The translations under genes and the position numbers were made by a program. From Nectonema munidae (taxonomy: Eukaryota > Nematomorpha > Nectonematoida > Nectonematidae), in contig JAUIRK010000188.1 of NCBI GenBank assembly GCA_030549495.1, forward strand, positions 111,069-175,068: 64,000 bases of DNA, in the 5' to 3' direction. The notes beneath the pieces are model-generated. The model had not been told where the DNA came from and made no database searches. It was given only the letters and a program-made list of their open reading frames with translations. Below, piece after piece: positions 63,601-64,000 of the stretch (the stretch's first letter is position 1; each line of letters starts with the position of its first letter).

Positions 63601-64000
63601 GGGACATTATAACACAGGCAGACACAAATAAGGAGCACTCAAACACAGGCAGGTTCAAACAGGGAGCACTCAAACACAGGCAGGCACAAACAGGGTTGAC
63701 TTAAACAAAGGCAGGCGCAAAAAAGGAACACTTTAACACAGGCAAACACCAACATTGGGCATTCAAAAACAAGAAGGCATAAACAGGAGGCACTCAAACA
63801 TGGGGCCCTATAACACAGGCAGACACAAACAAGGAGCACTCAAACACAGGCAGGCAAAAACAGGGAGCACCCAAACACAGGCAGGCATAAACAGGGAGGA
63901 CTTAAACAATAGGCTGGCACAAACAGGGAACACTTAAACACATGCAAGCTCAAACAGGGAGCACTTAAACAGATTCAGACACAAAAAGGGAGCAATTTAA
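57632..64000 (+). repeat. Super-repeat copy 5, rearranged and cut by window edge
   Basis: Contains P at 58530 and 59089, E at 59672, L at 60314, and G-type sequence at 60684 (marker unit replaced by an AAACACAGGAAGGCATAAAC variant) and 62149. Near 62,670 the second G copy switches into E sequence (GTGGAATTAAACACAGG instead of GTGGATTTATACACAGG), then L at 63387 and another G at 63755. Confidence 0.75.

Larger units (their letters stand above)
27692..64000 (+). repeat. 31-bp tandem array, main orientation, long uninterrupted segment
   Basis: About 36.3 kb (roughly 1,170 units) without foreign sequence, running off the right edge. It is built of super-repeats in the block order D-C-P-(P)-E-L-G(1-3)-P. 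Monomers within a block differ by 10-25%, while equivalent monomers in successive blocks are nearly identical. This is the signature of a higher-order repeat homogenised by unequal exchange. I see no gene, RNA gene or transposon inside it. Confidence 0.97.

Noticed and set aside
27692-64000. A CRISPR array (short repeat, regular spacing)
   Set aside because: Units are directly abutting 31-bp monomers without unique spacers, there are no cas genes, and the context is eukaryotic.
9455-64000. Telomeric repeat or subtelomeric tract
   Set aside because: There is no TTAGG or TTAGGG run at any array edge, and the unit is unrelated to known telomeric motifs. A subtelomeric or centromeric position cannot be judged from this window.

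Overview
This window comes from a eukaryote, most likely an arthropod or another invertebrate. The non-repetitive DNA is very AT-rich and intron-scale, the mobile elements are LINEs (an I-type element, an RTE-like fragment) and traces of DNA transposons, and there are no bacterial-style operons. I see no intact host gene. About 53 kb of the 64 kb is one family of 31-bp tandem repeat.

Layout. 1-3420 is AT-rich flank with remnants: a minus-strand LINE Gag-like fragment running off the left edge (1 to about 324), an unrecognised peptide remnant (about 687-948), a hAT-like terminus ending at 2472, and a Psq/CENPB-type helix-turn-helix fragment (2724-2897). 3421-5932 is the 31-bp array in one orientation. 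5933-9454 is a 5'-truncated, decayed I-type LINE on the minus strand, itself interrupted by a second LINE fragment (7232-7645) with a clear 17-bp target-site duplication. From 9455 to the right edge the same array runs in the opposite orientation. It is broken only by three >99% identical copies of a 1.39-kb AT-rich module (19678-21068, 22984-24378, 26293-27691) spaced 3.3 kb apart.

The consensus 31-mer on the + strand of the right array is AAACACAGGCAGGCAC followed directly by AAACAGGGAGCACTC (13 A, 9 C, 8 G, 1 T). The array is hierarchical: diverged 31-bp monomers form blocks (for example a 1,465-bp block, here called G, and a roughly 560-bp block, P). These blocks form super-repeats of 5.75, 6.62 and 8.69 kb whose lengths differ mainly through the number of G and P blocks. 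The unit is not a multiple of three and is almost free of T, so it creates many open frames on both strands. Most of them begin with TTG or GTG, and I judge them to be by-products of the repeat rather than genes.

The points most worth a second look are: (i) the orientation flip of the array exactly across the LINE, which makes a large inverted repeat with a sudden strand-composition switch; (ii) the extreme T-poverty of one strand over more than 50 kb; (iii) the 3.3-kb tandem triplication in which a GAAA microsatellite counts 3, 4, 5; and (iv) the block-number variation and conversion patches that record unequal exchange. All repeat comparisons were made by eye, so boundaries are approximate to tens of bases unless a base-exact junction is stated.
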